In this document: piece after piece, positions 30,642 through 38,764 of the stretch | Position numbering within the stretch: position 1 is the stretch's first letter | How the letters are laid out: the number at the start of each line of letters is the position of its first letter | Program-made: the position numbers and the translations under genes | NCBI GenBank assembly: GCA_030374805.1 | Contig: JARGSG010000184.1 | Location: forward strand, 62,001-126,000 | Reading direction: 5' to 3' | Length of the DNA stretch: 64,000 nucleotides | Source: Gracilaria gracilis | Lineage: Eukaryota > Rhodophyta > Florideophyceae > Gracilariales > Gracilariaceae | The notes under the pieces: model-generated | The model's database searches: none | What the model was told of the DNA's origin: nothing | The model's input: only the letters and a program-made list of their open reading frames with translations

Positions 30642-31904
30642 ATGTCTTCTCCATCACAACTACAACAGCAATCGGCTGCACCGTCGTCACCGCCGCCACA
30701 GCTACAACCACCATCACCACCACCACCGTCTCCACCGCCACCGCCTCCACCGCCGCCGCCGCACCTGTACCCGCGCGTGCTGGTCGTGTGCCGCCGCCTG
30801 GTGCGCAAGCAAAAGTACGTCAACTTTGTGGGCGAGTACCACCTCAGCATGCTGCTGCAAAACCACGCGCAGCCGGTGATCCTGCCGCGAACGCCGCCGC
30901 TCAGCAAGCTGCTGCACGCCTACCGCCCCATCCACGGCATCCTGCTCATCGAGGGCGAGGACATTGCCGACAAGTATCATCCGTTCGCCGCCCCGCTCAC
31001 CCCGGCGCAGGCCGAGCGCGTGCGCCAGCACCACGCGTCCGACACCACGCCCGACCACCAGCGCGACAGCATCGAGTTCCAGCTGGTGCAGCACGCGCTG
31101 CGCTACCACGTGCCCATCCTGGCCATCTGCCGCGGCTCGCAGATCCTCAACGTCGCCGCGGGCGGCAAGCTGCACGCCGACATCCACACCGCCGTCGCCC
31201 ACGCCGACAAGCACATCGACTACGCCAACTACGACGCCCACCGCCACCCGCTCTTCATCCGCGCGCACACGCCGCTGTTCGACTGGTTCCGCCGCCGCAC
31301 CATCTCCGTCAACAGCTACCACCACCAGGGCATCCACACGCTGGCGCCGCGCTTCGAGCCCATGGCGCACTCGCCCGACGGCTTGGTGGAGGCCTTCTAC
31401 GAACCGGCGCAGTACGACCCGCCCAACGGCCGCTTCCGCGTCGGGCTACAGTTCCACCCCGAGCGCATGCAAAACGTGCGCCGCGCGCTGGACGACCAGC
31501 CGCCGCGCTTCGACTACGCCGGCTGCCCGCTGCCGTACAAGATGCTGGTCACTGCGGCGCGCGCGTACGCGCGCCGCGTGCACGCCGTCGCCGCGTTGCA
31601 CGCGCCGCTGCGCGCGCCGGCAAAGGCGCCGCCGCCGCCGCTGCCCGCCGCCGCCAGGCTGGCGTCGCTGCTGCGCCACGCGCCGCAGCGCCGCTACTCC
31701 AAGGAGCACGTGCAGCGCATCGTCAGGTCGGGCGCCACCGTGCACGGCGGCACCTTCCTGCTGCGCATTTTGGCCGAGGAGCGCCACGAGCTGGACCGCC
31801 TGAGCGGGCTCAACCTGGCCGGCGTGTGCGCGCGTGCGCGCGCGTGTCCGCGCGTCGACGAGCGCTCCTCGTCGCCCGCTGTTTTTGCCGTCGCCGATTG
31901 GTAG
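30642..31904 (+). CDS. Class I glutamine amidotransferase-like hydrolase (peptidase C26, gamma-glutamyl hydrolase type)
   Basis: An intronless gene of 420 residues. After a Gln/Pro-rich N-terminal tail (residues 1-42) comes a class I amidotransferase fold with the nucleophile elbow AICRGSQILNVAAGG (Cys163) and the partner residues in LQFHPERMQ (His272, Glu274). The layout (GILLIEGEDI early, VNSYHHQGIH before the His block) matches the PuuD/peptidase C26 group that cleaves gamma-glutamyl bonds, with homologues in plants. No synthetase domain is fused, so it should act as a free hydrolase; the natural substrate is unknown. The C-terminal 100 residues are Ala/Arg-rich and poorly conserved. No targeting signal is evident. 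Confidence 0.88.
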   Translation: MSSPSQLQQQSAAPSSPPPQLQPPSPPPPSPPPPPPPPPPHLYPRVLVVCRRLVRKQKYVNFVGEYHLSMLLQNHAQPVILPRTPPLSKLLHAYRPIHGILLIEGEDIADKYHPFAAPLTPAQAERVRQHHASDTTPDHQRDSIEFQLVQHALRYHVPILAICRGSQILNVAAGGKLHADIHTAVAHADKHIDYANYDAHRHPLFIRAHTPLFDWFRRRTISVNSYHHQGIHTLAPRFEPMAHSPDGLVEAFYEPAQYDPPNGRFRVGLQFHPERMQNVRRALDDQPPRFDYAGCPLPYKMLVTAARAYARRVHAVAALHAPLRAPAKAPPPPLPAAARLASLLRHAPQRRYSKEHVQRIVRSGATVHGGTFLLRILAEERHELDRLSGLNLAGVCARARACPRVDERSSSPAVFAVADW

Positions 31905-32169
31905 ACTTTGCCCCTTGGGGAGGGGGAGGGGGAGGGCACCCACCCACCTGGCGCGCCGCTTTCCTTGCCCGGGAACGCCACATGCGTTGCGCGCGTGCTT
32001 ACACAATTAACTAAACTCTTACGTGGCACCGAACCGCTGCCGGCACGTATCTTGTTCCATTCTCTACGCCAGATATTTGCGTCAACGAGCATTGCTGCAC
32101 TATTTACATACGTTGGTCAACTGCTGCCACCGCCCACTGTCATATACTGTATCAAATCGCAACTGACTG
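31905..32169. other. 3' intergenic region
   Basis: The 265 bp between two convergent stops in the GC island. A G-rich block GGGGAGGGGGAGGGGGAGGG (31917-31936) could form a G-quadruplex just past the amidotransferase stop. Confidence 0.45.
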
Positions 32170-33405
32170 CTACGGCGGGTAGTGCTGCCGTGACGAAGGC
32201 CGTTTGCTCCACTTTGACGACGACGCTGAAGCCGCCGCCGCAGCACCCGACGCTGACGACGACGCTGACGACGACGCTGACGACGCCCTGCCGCCGCCGC
32301 CCCTGTGCTGCGGTGGCACGCGCCTGCCGCGCGCCATCCACGGCGGCGCCACCGCGCCGTCCGCGATCGCGCGCCGCTGCGCTGCCGCCGCAGCACCCGA
32401 CGCTGACGACGACGCTGACGACGACGCTGACGACGCCCTGCCGCCGCCGCCCCTGTGCTGCGGCGGCACGCGCCTGCCGCGCGCCATCCACGGCGGCGCC
32501 ACCGCGCCGTCCGCGATCGCGCGCCGCTGCGCCGCCGCCGCGCTCAGCACGGCCGCGTGCGCGCGCGACAGCGGCCGCTGGTCGAGCGTGTCGGGCAGAA
32601 ACGGCGCGTCTGCGCTGCTGCTGCTGGCTGGCGGCGGCGGCGCGCGGCGCGCGTGTCGCACCGGCGCCGCGCGCGGGTGCATCACGGACGACGACGGCAG
32701 CGCCGGCCGCTGCGCGCGCGTGCGCTGCGACGCGGACGCGCTGGGCTTGGGCTTGGGCGCCGGCTGTGGCGGCGGTGGCGCGGCGGCGGCGGCGGCGGCA
32801 GCGGCAGCGGCGGCAGCGGCGGCGGCATTGGCGGGCGCGCAGGACGCGGCGTCCAGCTCCTCCGGCGTGAGCAGCCCGTTGTACTCCGGGATGGCGGACG
32901 GCGGGATGAGCAGCGGCGGCACCTCACGCGACGGTTTGTTGAGCCCCGCGGCGGCGGCAGCCGCGCGCGCATTGGCGCGTACCAGCGGCTCAATGTCGAT
33001 GCCGCGCTCCACCAATGGCAGGTAGTGCTTGACGAAGCGCTGCGACTCCTTTGCCCACTGCTGCGGCGACATTGCGCGCACGCGCTGCAGCTCGGCCACC
33101 GGGTGGTCCACGTTGTTGGTGCGCGAGCGGTTGAACTTGGGCGGGCGCGGCGGCGGGCGCGGCGGCGAGCGCGCTGCACTGGCGCCGGCGCTGGCGCTGG
33201 CGCCGGCGCTGGCGCCGGCGCGCGAGCGCTGGCGGTCTGGCACTGCGCGCGGCGCGTGGCGCGCGTGGCGCGCGGACGACGACGGCGGCTGCGAGGGCGC
33301 AGACGCGGACGCGGACGATGACGACGACGAGGAGGAGGCGCGCGAGCGCGGCGTGTACGACTTGGGCAGCAGGTCGGCCGGGTCGAAAGGCGGCTTGGCG
33401 GACAT
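32170..33405 (-). CDS. Unknown Ala/Ser/Arg-rich protein with internal 50-residue tandem duplication
   Basis: 411 residues from ATG 33405, which follows a TATA-like element by about 95 bp. No family is recognised. One segment looks folded and conserved in style: VDHPVAELQRVRAMSPQQWA, then FVKHYLPLVERGIDIEPLV, followed by SAIPEYNGLLTPEELDAA. The rest is low complexity: Ser runs, Ala-Gly-Ser repeats, an 18-residue Ala run and a Pro-rich linker. The C-terminal part contains two near-identical 50-residue copies (AIADGAVAPPWMARGRRVPP with flanks). Very high GC keeps several frames open here, so the gene is less certain than its length suggests. The promoter, ATG context and ordered segment favour it. 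Confidence 0.55.
   Translation of the reverse strand: MSAKPPFDPADLLPKSYTPRSRASSSSSSSSASASAPSQPPSSSARHARHAPRAVPDRQRSRAGASAGASASAGASAARSPPRPPPRPPKFNRSRTNNVDHPVAELQRVRAMSPQQWAKESQRFVKHYLPLVERGIDIEPLVRANARAAAAAAGLNKPSREVPPLLIPPSAIPEYNGLLTPEELDAASCAPANAAAAAAAAAAAAAAAAPPPPQPAPKPKPSASASQRTRAQRPALPSSSVMHPRAAPVRHARRAPPPPASSSSADAPFLPDTLDQRPLSRAHAAVLSAAAAQRRAIADGAVAPPWMARGRRVPPQHRGGGGRASSASSSASSSASGAAAAAQRRAIADGAVAPPWMARGRRVPPQHRGGGGRASSASSSASSSASGAAAAASASSSKWSKRPSSRQHYPP
32231..32530. repeat. 150-bp tandem duplication
   Basis: Copies 32231-32380 and 32381-32530 differ at only two positions. The unit is 50 codons long, so the frame of the surrounding gene is kept. The unit itself contains smaller CTGACGACGA repeats. 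Confidence 0.92.
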
Positions 33406-33497
33406 GGTGCGACGGCGGGCGGGCGGCGGGCGGAGGGCGGGCGGAGGGCGGGCGGCCAACGACGGCGGCGGCGACGTGGCGGCGTTCGACGGCGCGC

Positions 33498-33507
33498 CTT
33501 ATATGTG
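33498..33507 (-). promoter_or_regulatory. Candidate TATA box of the Ala/Ser-rich gene
   Basis: CACATATAAG on the minus strand stands out in very GC-rich DNA about 95 bp upstream of the ATG at 33405. Confidence 0.45.
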
Positions 33508-35289
33508 CGAGCGCGCGCGAGCTGCGGCGCGCGGCGCGGCGCGGCGGGGCGAGTGTCGTAGACGCGTCATCGGCGGCGGCGCGGCGCGGCGCGTGGGCGC
33601 GGCGCAAAAAGGCGCGCGCACGTGCGTGGCGCGCGCGCACGCCGCTGTCAGCGTGCGCCGCTGTTTCTATTGCGCGTAGTGTATCACACCGAGCGGAGCC
33701 GCGTGCGCGGGCGCGCGTGCGTGCTGCTGTGCCACTTTCGTCGTCGCCGCTGCCGCCAACAACAGCGGCGCTGATGCGGCGGCGTGGCGCCGAAGGGGCC
33801 GGCGTGGCGCCGGAGGTGGCGCCGGAGGTGGCGCCGGAGGTGGCGGCGACGCGGCGGCAGGCGGCGACGGCGGCGGCGGCGGCGGCGCGGTAGCGGACCG
33901 GCGCGCGGCAGCGCGCGGCGGAGAGAGCATACGCGCGTGCGTTTTTGCGCGTGCGTTAAACGCAACTCGCGTGGGCGCGCCCGCTATCGATATGTACCGG
34001 CGTTTTCCACCGCGGCGGCCGGCGGCCGCGTCGCGCTGCTGCGCGCGGGTGGCGCATCTGCCGGCGCTGTTGTGTACACGACGCTTCCAATGCGGCGGTG
34101 GCGCGCGGCGGCGGTGGCGCGCGGCGGCGGCGCGCCGTTGGTGCGACCGACGTAGGCGTACATTCCGCGGGCGCATCGAACTTACTTGTAGTGGCGTACG
34201 AGCGAGAGCGCGCGCAACTGCTGCGCGCAGCTCTTGCGCGGCGGGCGGTGCGCCGCGCTTGCTCGGCGCTTGGAAGACGCTTTGTTGTTGCGCGCGTTGC
34301 GTCTATCTGCCGCCGAGCGCCAATGCTGCACGGCGCAGAAACAGTCAGGCGCTCGTTGGAAGCGCCCACCCAATTGGCGCAGCTTGATGTGTGAAACGCC
34401 AACCGTCTGCCGCCGCCAGCGAGTATCTTATATGAGCATCATTGTTTTGGGGCGCAATGGGTAAAACGCTAGACGTTGGGAGTGGCAAGTTGGGACGGTG
34501 TGATAGCCAGCCGTATATATGGCGCAGCTGACGGCCAATCTTGAGATATTACATGTCGTCTGCGCACGGAGAAGTGTTAACCCTACATGGAAACAGCTTT
34601 TTGCACCTAAACAGACAACAGTTGTGCCATCGAGCACGCTCCATTTGAATTCAACGGCGGCGCAATTTCAATATGCAAAGTTGGTGGCACACACTGTGTG
34701 CGCTGCATATGCGTCCGTTTATGCAGCGCATGTGCATGGCAGCTATGATGACATTAATGCACAGCAACCAAAAGTTATTATTAAACAGCGCAGCTTTAGG
34801 TGAATAAAGCATTCCCGAATCTCGTGAGCTACAATATAATATTGCAATAAAAGCGTGCATTCTAAATCATTATTGATATGAGCTATTATCAGCACAAGCT
34901 CAAAAAGCAACAAGCGCTCGTGCGAGCGCAGCATGCATCCATCAAAACACAACCGCCAGACGGCACACGCCGTCGCGCGCGCGCGCGCGCGCGCGCTTCA
35001 ACACGTCACGTAAGCACAAGTGCCATGCAGGCAGCGTTCGCCGTGGCGCAGCGCGCAGAATAATCAGCCCCACAAACCGCCGCGCCCAAGGCGCCATTAG
35101 AGTTTATAGCTGCTCCACTAGGGTAAACGCTACTCCTTATCCCTACCCGGTGAGGGTAGGGTTAGGTACTGGTAACTTTAAAAGCGCAGCTCCAGGTCCA
35201 ACCCGCGCGCGAGACGTGTCAGCCGCCGCCGCGCGCCTGCGCCAGCGCCCCGCCGCAGTGGCGGTCCGCACTCGCTCCGCGTCGCTCCC

Positions 35290-35323
35290 GATGCGGGGGC
35301 GGGAGTCGTCCCGCCCCCGCATC
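35290..35323. repeat. Perfect 15-bp GC-rich hairpin
   Basis: GATGCGGGGGCGGGA (35290-35304) is followed by a 4-nt loop, GTCG, and its exact complement (35309-35323). It lies 266 bp upstream of the FKBP start codon and may be a transcribed structure or a binding site. Confidence 0.85.
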
Positions 35324-35588
35324 ACGGAGCATGGCGGCGCGCACCAGCGCGCCCACGCCATCCACGTCGTCCACGTGCCACACGTCAACCACGTCATCCA
35401 CGCGCCCACGCGCCCACGCCGCACACGCGTCGCGCACCAAACCGCCCACCCCGCACCCCGAGATCTCCGCTGCAGCTCGCGCTCTGCTGCCGCCGCGTGC
35501 GGCTCGGCAACCAACGTCATCATCATCAAGCGCTCGGGCGCAATCGCGGCGCGCGTCGCCCGCTCACCCGCCGCTAGCAGCAGCTGTC

Positions 35589-36269
35589 ATGCGCCGCCCG
35601 CCCGCCGCCGCCGCCGCCTTCTGCGCGTCCCCTCTGCCGCCGTCGCGCGCGTCGCCGCGCCGCCGCGCCGCGCGCGTCTTGTGCGCGCGCGAGCCGCCGA
35701 CGCCGCCGCCGCCGCCGCCGCGCGCGCACGCCGTGTCGCGCCGCCGGCTGCTGGCGCTGTCCGTGGCGGCGTGCGGCGCGGTGGGCGCGGCCGCTGCGGG
35801 CGCGCCTCTCCCCGCGCTGGCGCTCAGCAAGAAGCGCATCCTGGCCAAGGCGGGCGCGCTGGTGCAGCTGCCGTCCGGCGTGTCGTACCGCGACGTCACC
35901 GTTGGCAAGGGCTACGTCCCGCGCGATGGCGACACCGTCGCCATTCATTACTCGCTCTTCTACAACGACCTGGAGGTGGAGAGCAGTCGCGAGAGCCAGG
36001 GCTTGGCGGCTAGTCCGCTGGGCTTTACGTTTGGCGCCACGTCGGGGCCGGGCAGCATTATGAGGGGGGTCAATGTTGGTATGGACGGTATGAGAGTTGG
36101 CGGCTTGAGGCTCATCACTGTGCCCCCGGAATTGGCCTTTGGACGCAAGGGCAAGGCGCCGCTTATCCCTGCCGACTCCACCGTTGACTTTGCCGTTTCG
36201 CTGCTGTCGTGTAAACGTGCTGGCACTAATCCGAACAGCGTGGCCAACCCCAAGGCGCAGGCGTATTGA
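35589..36269 (+). CDS. FKBP-type peptidyl-prolyl isomerase, predicted thylakoid lumen
   Basis: 226 residues from ATG 35589. The first 45 residues are Ala/Pro/Arg-rich with no acids, like a plastid transit peptide. They are followed by a twin-arginine signal (SRRRLLALSVAACGAVGAAAAG) and a cleavage site after LPALA, as in lumenal proteins imported by the Tat route. The mature part is an FKBP domain: DGDTVAIHYSLFYND, GPGSIMRGVNVGMDGM, GGLRLITVPPELAFG and STVDFAVSLLSCK. Lumenal FKBPs assist folding and assembly of photosynthetic complexes. The insertion with ESSRESQGL and missing classical aromatic pocket residues suggest weak isomerase activity, as in several plant lumenal members. Upstream in-frame ATG codons exist but add only low-complexity sequence. 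Confidence 0.87.
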   Translation: MRRPPAAAAAFCASPLPPSRASPRRRAARVLCAREPPTPPPPPPRAHAVSRRRLLALSVAACGAVGAAAAGAPLPALALSKKRILAKAGALVQLPSGVSYRDVTVGKGYVPRDGDTVAIHYSLFYNDLEVESSRESQGLAASPLGFTFGATSGPGSIMRGVNVGMDGMRVGGLRLITVPPELAFGRKGKAPLIPADSTVDFAVSLLSCKRAGTNPNSVANPKAQAY

Positions 36270-36778
36270 CTTCGGTTTGCTCGCAACCGTGTTGTGCCTT
36301 TTTGCATTTTGTACTATCTTGGGGAGAGTGCGTTTTAATGCAACTGTTTGCTCTTGTTTTCGCGCCACCCACCGTCCGCCGTGATACGGAGCATCTCCGT
36401 CACGCTCGTGTTGCCAAATTTTTAACTCGCTTAAACACAAACGAGCGTGTACCGCTGGTACTGCCCGCTGCAGCTGACACCCTCGCAGACCTTCAACACA
36501 ATGCAACGCCTCAGATTTTGTCTTCTCTTAGAAGAGTGTTGTATTTGTATGGGAGAGGTTTGCAATGCATTACCGCTCTATCTAAAACGCCTGCTCCTTT
36601 CTGCCAACCCCTATAAATGTGCTTCACTTCTGTACCTTCTTGTTCCGTTTCTTGCCTCCCGACCCCCTGTTGCTCGTCTTCAACATCGTGCTCCTTCGTT
36701 TCCCGTTAGCCCGCCGTTGCTTCCGTTGTGACTCGTACGTCGCTTTATATACTTTCAAAGCCGCGTTTCACTTCTAAA
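36270..36778. other. Intergenic region upstream of the GT61-like gene
   Basis: Marks the right edge of the GC island; composition falls to ordinary values here. A TATA-like CTTTATATAC lies at 36743-36752, 27-36 bp before the next start codon. A partial GTACCGCTGGTAC lies at about 36449. Confidence 0.5.
36743..36752 (+). promoter_or_regulatory. TATA box that decides the start of the GT61-like gene
   Basis: CTTTATATAC lies 36 bp upstream of ATG 36779. Another in-frame ATG at 36728 lies before this box and would not be in the transcript, so 36779 is preferred. Confidence 0.5.
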
Positions 36779-38698
36779 ATGCCCTCAGTTCGACAGCCGC
36801 CTACTAGCAAGCGTCGCAGATCATCAGAAAAGAATGGACGCCGCTTCTCCGTCAAGGATTCGCGCAAGCAGCCCATTCTTCCCACCTCTCACCCCGTTTC
36901 TCGCAAGCCCAGCTATTCTTCTAATGTTGTTCGTATTCTAGCCGTTGCTGCCGTGGCGCTACTTTTCTTTTCTGCATCCTCCATGTTTCGCCGAGTACAT
37001 CGTGCTCGTCAACTCATTGCCCCCCACTATGCGCCAAATGATGTTGTCCGAGGCGCTGAAGCGCACCATGATCAGCCTCAAGTCAAACTTGAAACTGACG
37101 ACAACGATGCTGCCATGAAAGACACTGAGCATAAAGGGGAAGAGCCGCCCGTTGAAAATGCTGATACAGATTCGCCTCCTGCCGCTGATGCTGCTCACGT
37201 TCAGAGCGATACTGAACACCATGAACAAGAACACAAGCCAGCAGAGGGCTCGTCAGAGACCGTTCGCCATGAAGAACATGAGGATCCAGTCTCTATGGAG
37301 GACCCCGTGGAGAATATTGAATGGTACACACGAAGCGATTACATGGACGGCACCCGTCCCATGTGTCGTGTTAGCAAGCCGTATTTGCTAAGCAACGGAA
37401 CTATATTGGTACCGGCTTGGATGTCCAACTATGAAAAGTTACTAGATCGTTGCGGTCTTGGCAAATATGGTTTCTACCCAGTCACGGGCCCTGAGGGCTT
37501 GGAGAAAGTGGATATGGTTGACGCCGATTTCGCACTCACTATCCATCCAGAGCGTTTCCAAGAACCCACTCATGTGCCAACGGTGTACCTCACGGAGCAC
37601 ATTCTGAAGGCTAGTTACCTGTTTGACGTATTTGGAGGAAAAGCAAAGGTCGCCGATGGGGTCACTGAACATCACTGTTATACGACAAGCTCTGAATCAA
37701 AGTGTGAAGAGCCACGACCTATTAGAGCTGCCATGAAGCCAGCTATTTTTGTTCCGCATCGTATAGAAAATGCTCCTTCCAGCTCCTGGCCACGAAAGTA
37801 TGTTGAAATGTTCGGCAGAGCACATGGCCATGGTCAAGGCGTTCTTCACCTCAACTCTTCATCTCTTCTCATTCAGGAACATGAAGGGCAGAGTGAGAAC
37901 GTTTTCGGAACTCGATTCCGAACAATAATGATAACACCAGGCATGTTCCGCCACTTGCCGGACAGCGGTCTGAGCCAGGCCAGTATTTTCTCGACCAAGA
38001 ATGACATTGAGAAGTCTCCCAAACCAAAGGGCTCTGGAGCATGTTCGGTGACGATTGGAATAGCTAATGGGAAGGACACCACATCTCATGGAATGGAAGG
38101 CGCTTCTGATCTCAAGGACAAGATTGAGGAGCTTGGAAAGTACGCCATGCCGGAAGCCTCTATTGAAGTGAAGACCATTGACCTAGGGCCGGAGGTTGAC
38201 TTTGACACTCATGTCAAAGAGATGCAGACATTGGACCTGTATGTGGCAGGCAGCGGGGACGATATGAGTAGTATCGGATTCTTGCGCCAGCAATCTACAG
38301 CGGTCGAGCTCATGCCATTCGCACTTCAACCAGTTGCGCACAAGAACCTTGCGAGAATTCTTGGAATTCACTACGAAAGCTTCAGAAGTAAGCCACATGA
38401 CGATGACTTCAAGAGATGTATCGACGGGGAAATATTTAGCCTTCGCAAAAGAGGAAAACTTGATCTCACTGGAAAACCGGAATGGTTTGAACCACTGATG
38501 AAAGCATGGGATGACGCTGTGAGACAATTCGCTCTCGCAGGCTCATCGGATTTCGATATCATCAGTGCAGATAAAACGGTGAACAACTACCACTCTCGAG
38601 CATGTGCTCTAAAACAAAGAATCGAGATTGCAATAGACGACATCGCAAGAAAGGTAATTAACACTGTCAAAGAATCATGCTCGTCGCCTCAAACGTAA
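36779..38698 (+). CDS. Type II membrane glycosyltransferase, GT61-like
   Basis: 639 residues with a short basic cytosolic tail, one membrane span at about residues 50-68 (VVRILAVAAVALLFFSAS), an acidic stem rich in Glu, His and Asp, and a lumenal domain. The last third follows the GT61 (DUF563) pattern: a segment like IDLGPEVDFDTHVKEMQTLDLYVAGSGDD, then FLRQQSTAVELMPF and NLARILGIHYESF. Earlier SSWPRKYVEMFGRAHG also fits. GT61 enzymes add xylose or related sugars to glycans in the Golgi. The usual HGAGLTN motif is replaced here by GSGDDMSS, so activity or sugar specificity may differ. Assignment rests on motif order only. It ends 66 bp from the convergent adenylate kinase gene. Confidence 0.65.
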   Translation: MPSVRQPPTSKRRRSSEKNGRRFSVKDSRKQPILPTSHPVSRKPSYSSNVVRILAVAAVALLFFSASSMFRRVHRARQLIAPHYAPNDVVRGAEAHHDQPQVKLETDDNDAAMKDTEHKGEEPPVENADTDSPPAADAAHVQSDTEHHEQEHKPAEGSSETVRHEEHEDPVSMEDPVENIEWYTRSDYMDGTRPMCRVSKPYLLSNGTILVPAWMSNYEKLLDRCGLGKYGFYPVTGPEGLEKVDMVDADFALTIHPERFQEPTHVPTVYLTEHILKASYLFDVFGGKAKVADGVTEHHCYTTSSESKCEEPRPIRAAMKPAIFVPHRIENAPSSSWPRKYVEMFGRAHGHGQGVLHLNSSSLLIQEHEGQSENVFGTRFRTIMITPGMFRHLPDSGLSQASIFSTKNDIEKSPKPKGSGACSVTIGIANGKDTTSHGMEGASDLKDKIEELGKYAMPEASIEVKTIDLGPEVDFDTHVKEMQTLDLYVAGSGDDMSSIGFLRQQSTAVELMPFALQPVAHKNLARILGIHYESFRSKPHDDDFKRCIDGEIFSLRKRGKLDLTGKPEWFEPLMKAWDDAVRQFALAGSSDFDIISADKTVNNYHSRACALKQRIEIAIDDIARKVINTVKESCSSPQT

Positions 38699-38764
38699 GG
38701 AAACAACCTATGAGGAAAGCGTCCCGATATGGTCTTGTTAGAGTTTGAGAACATCCTTAGAGTT

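Larger units (their letters stand above)
33406..35588. other. GC-rich intergenic region between the Ala/Ser-rich gene and FKBP
   Basis: About 2.2 kb with no supported gene. The left part (to 34400) has many chance open frames from high GC. An AT-richer pocket at 34400-34900 contains TATATATGG near 34513. An alternating CG run lies at about 34974-34996. Further right are a CCCTACCC/GGGTAGGG hairpin at 35141-35161 followed by GTTAGG, and a perfect 15-bp hairpin at 35290-35323. Confidence 0.5.

Noticed and set aside
30788-32014. Long alternative-frame and antisense open frames over the amidotransferase, DUF547 and Ala/Ser-rich genes
   Set aside because: High GC removes stop codons from all frames. 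These translations are Arg/Ala/Pro repeats without domains, and a recognised gene occupies another frame.
35331-35588. Upstream in-frame extension of the FKBP protein
   Set aside because: It would add 86 low-complexity residues before the transit peptide. The ATG at 35589 gives a normal targeting sequence.
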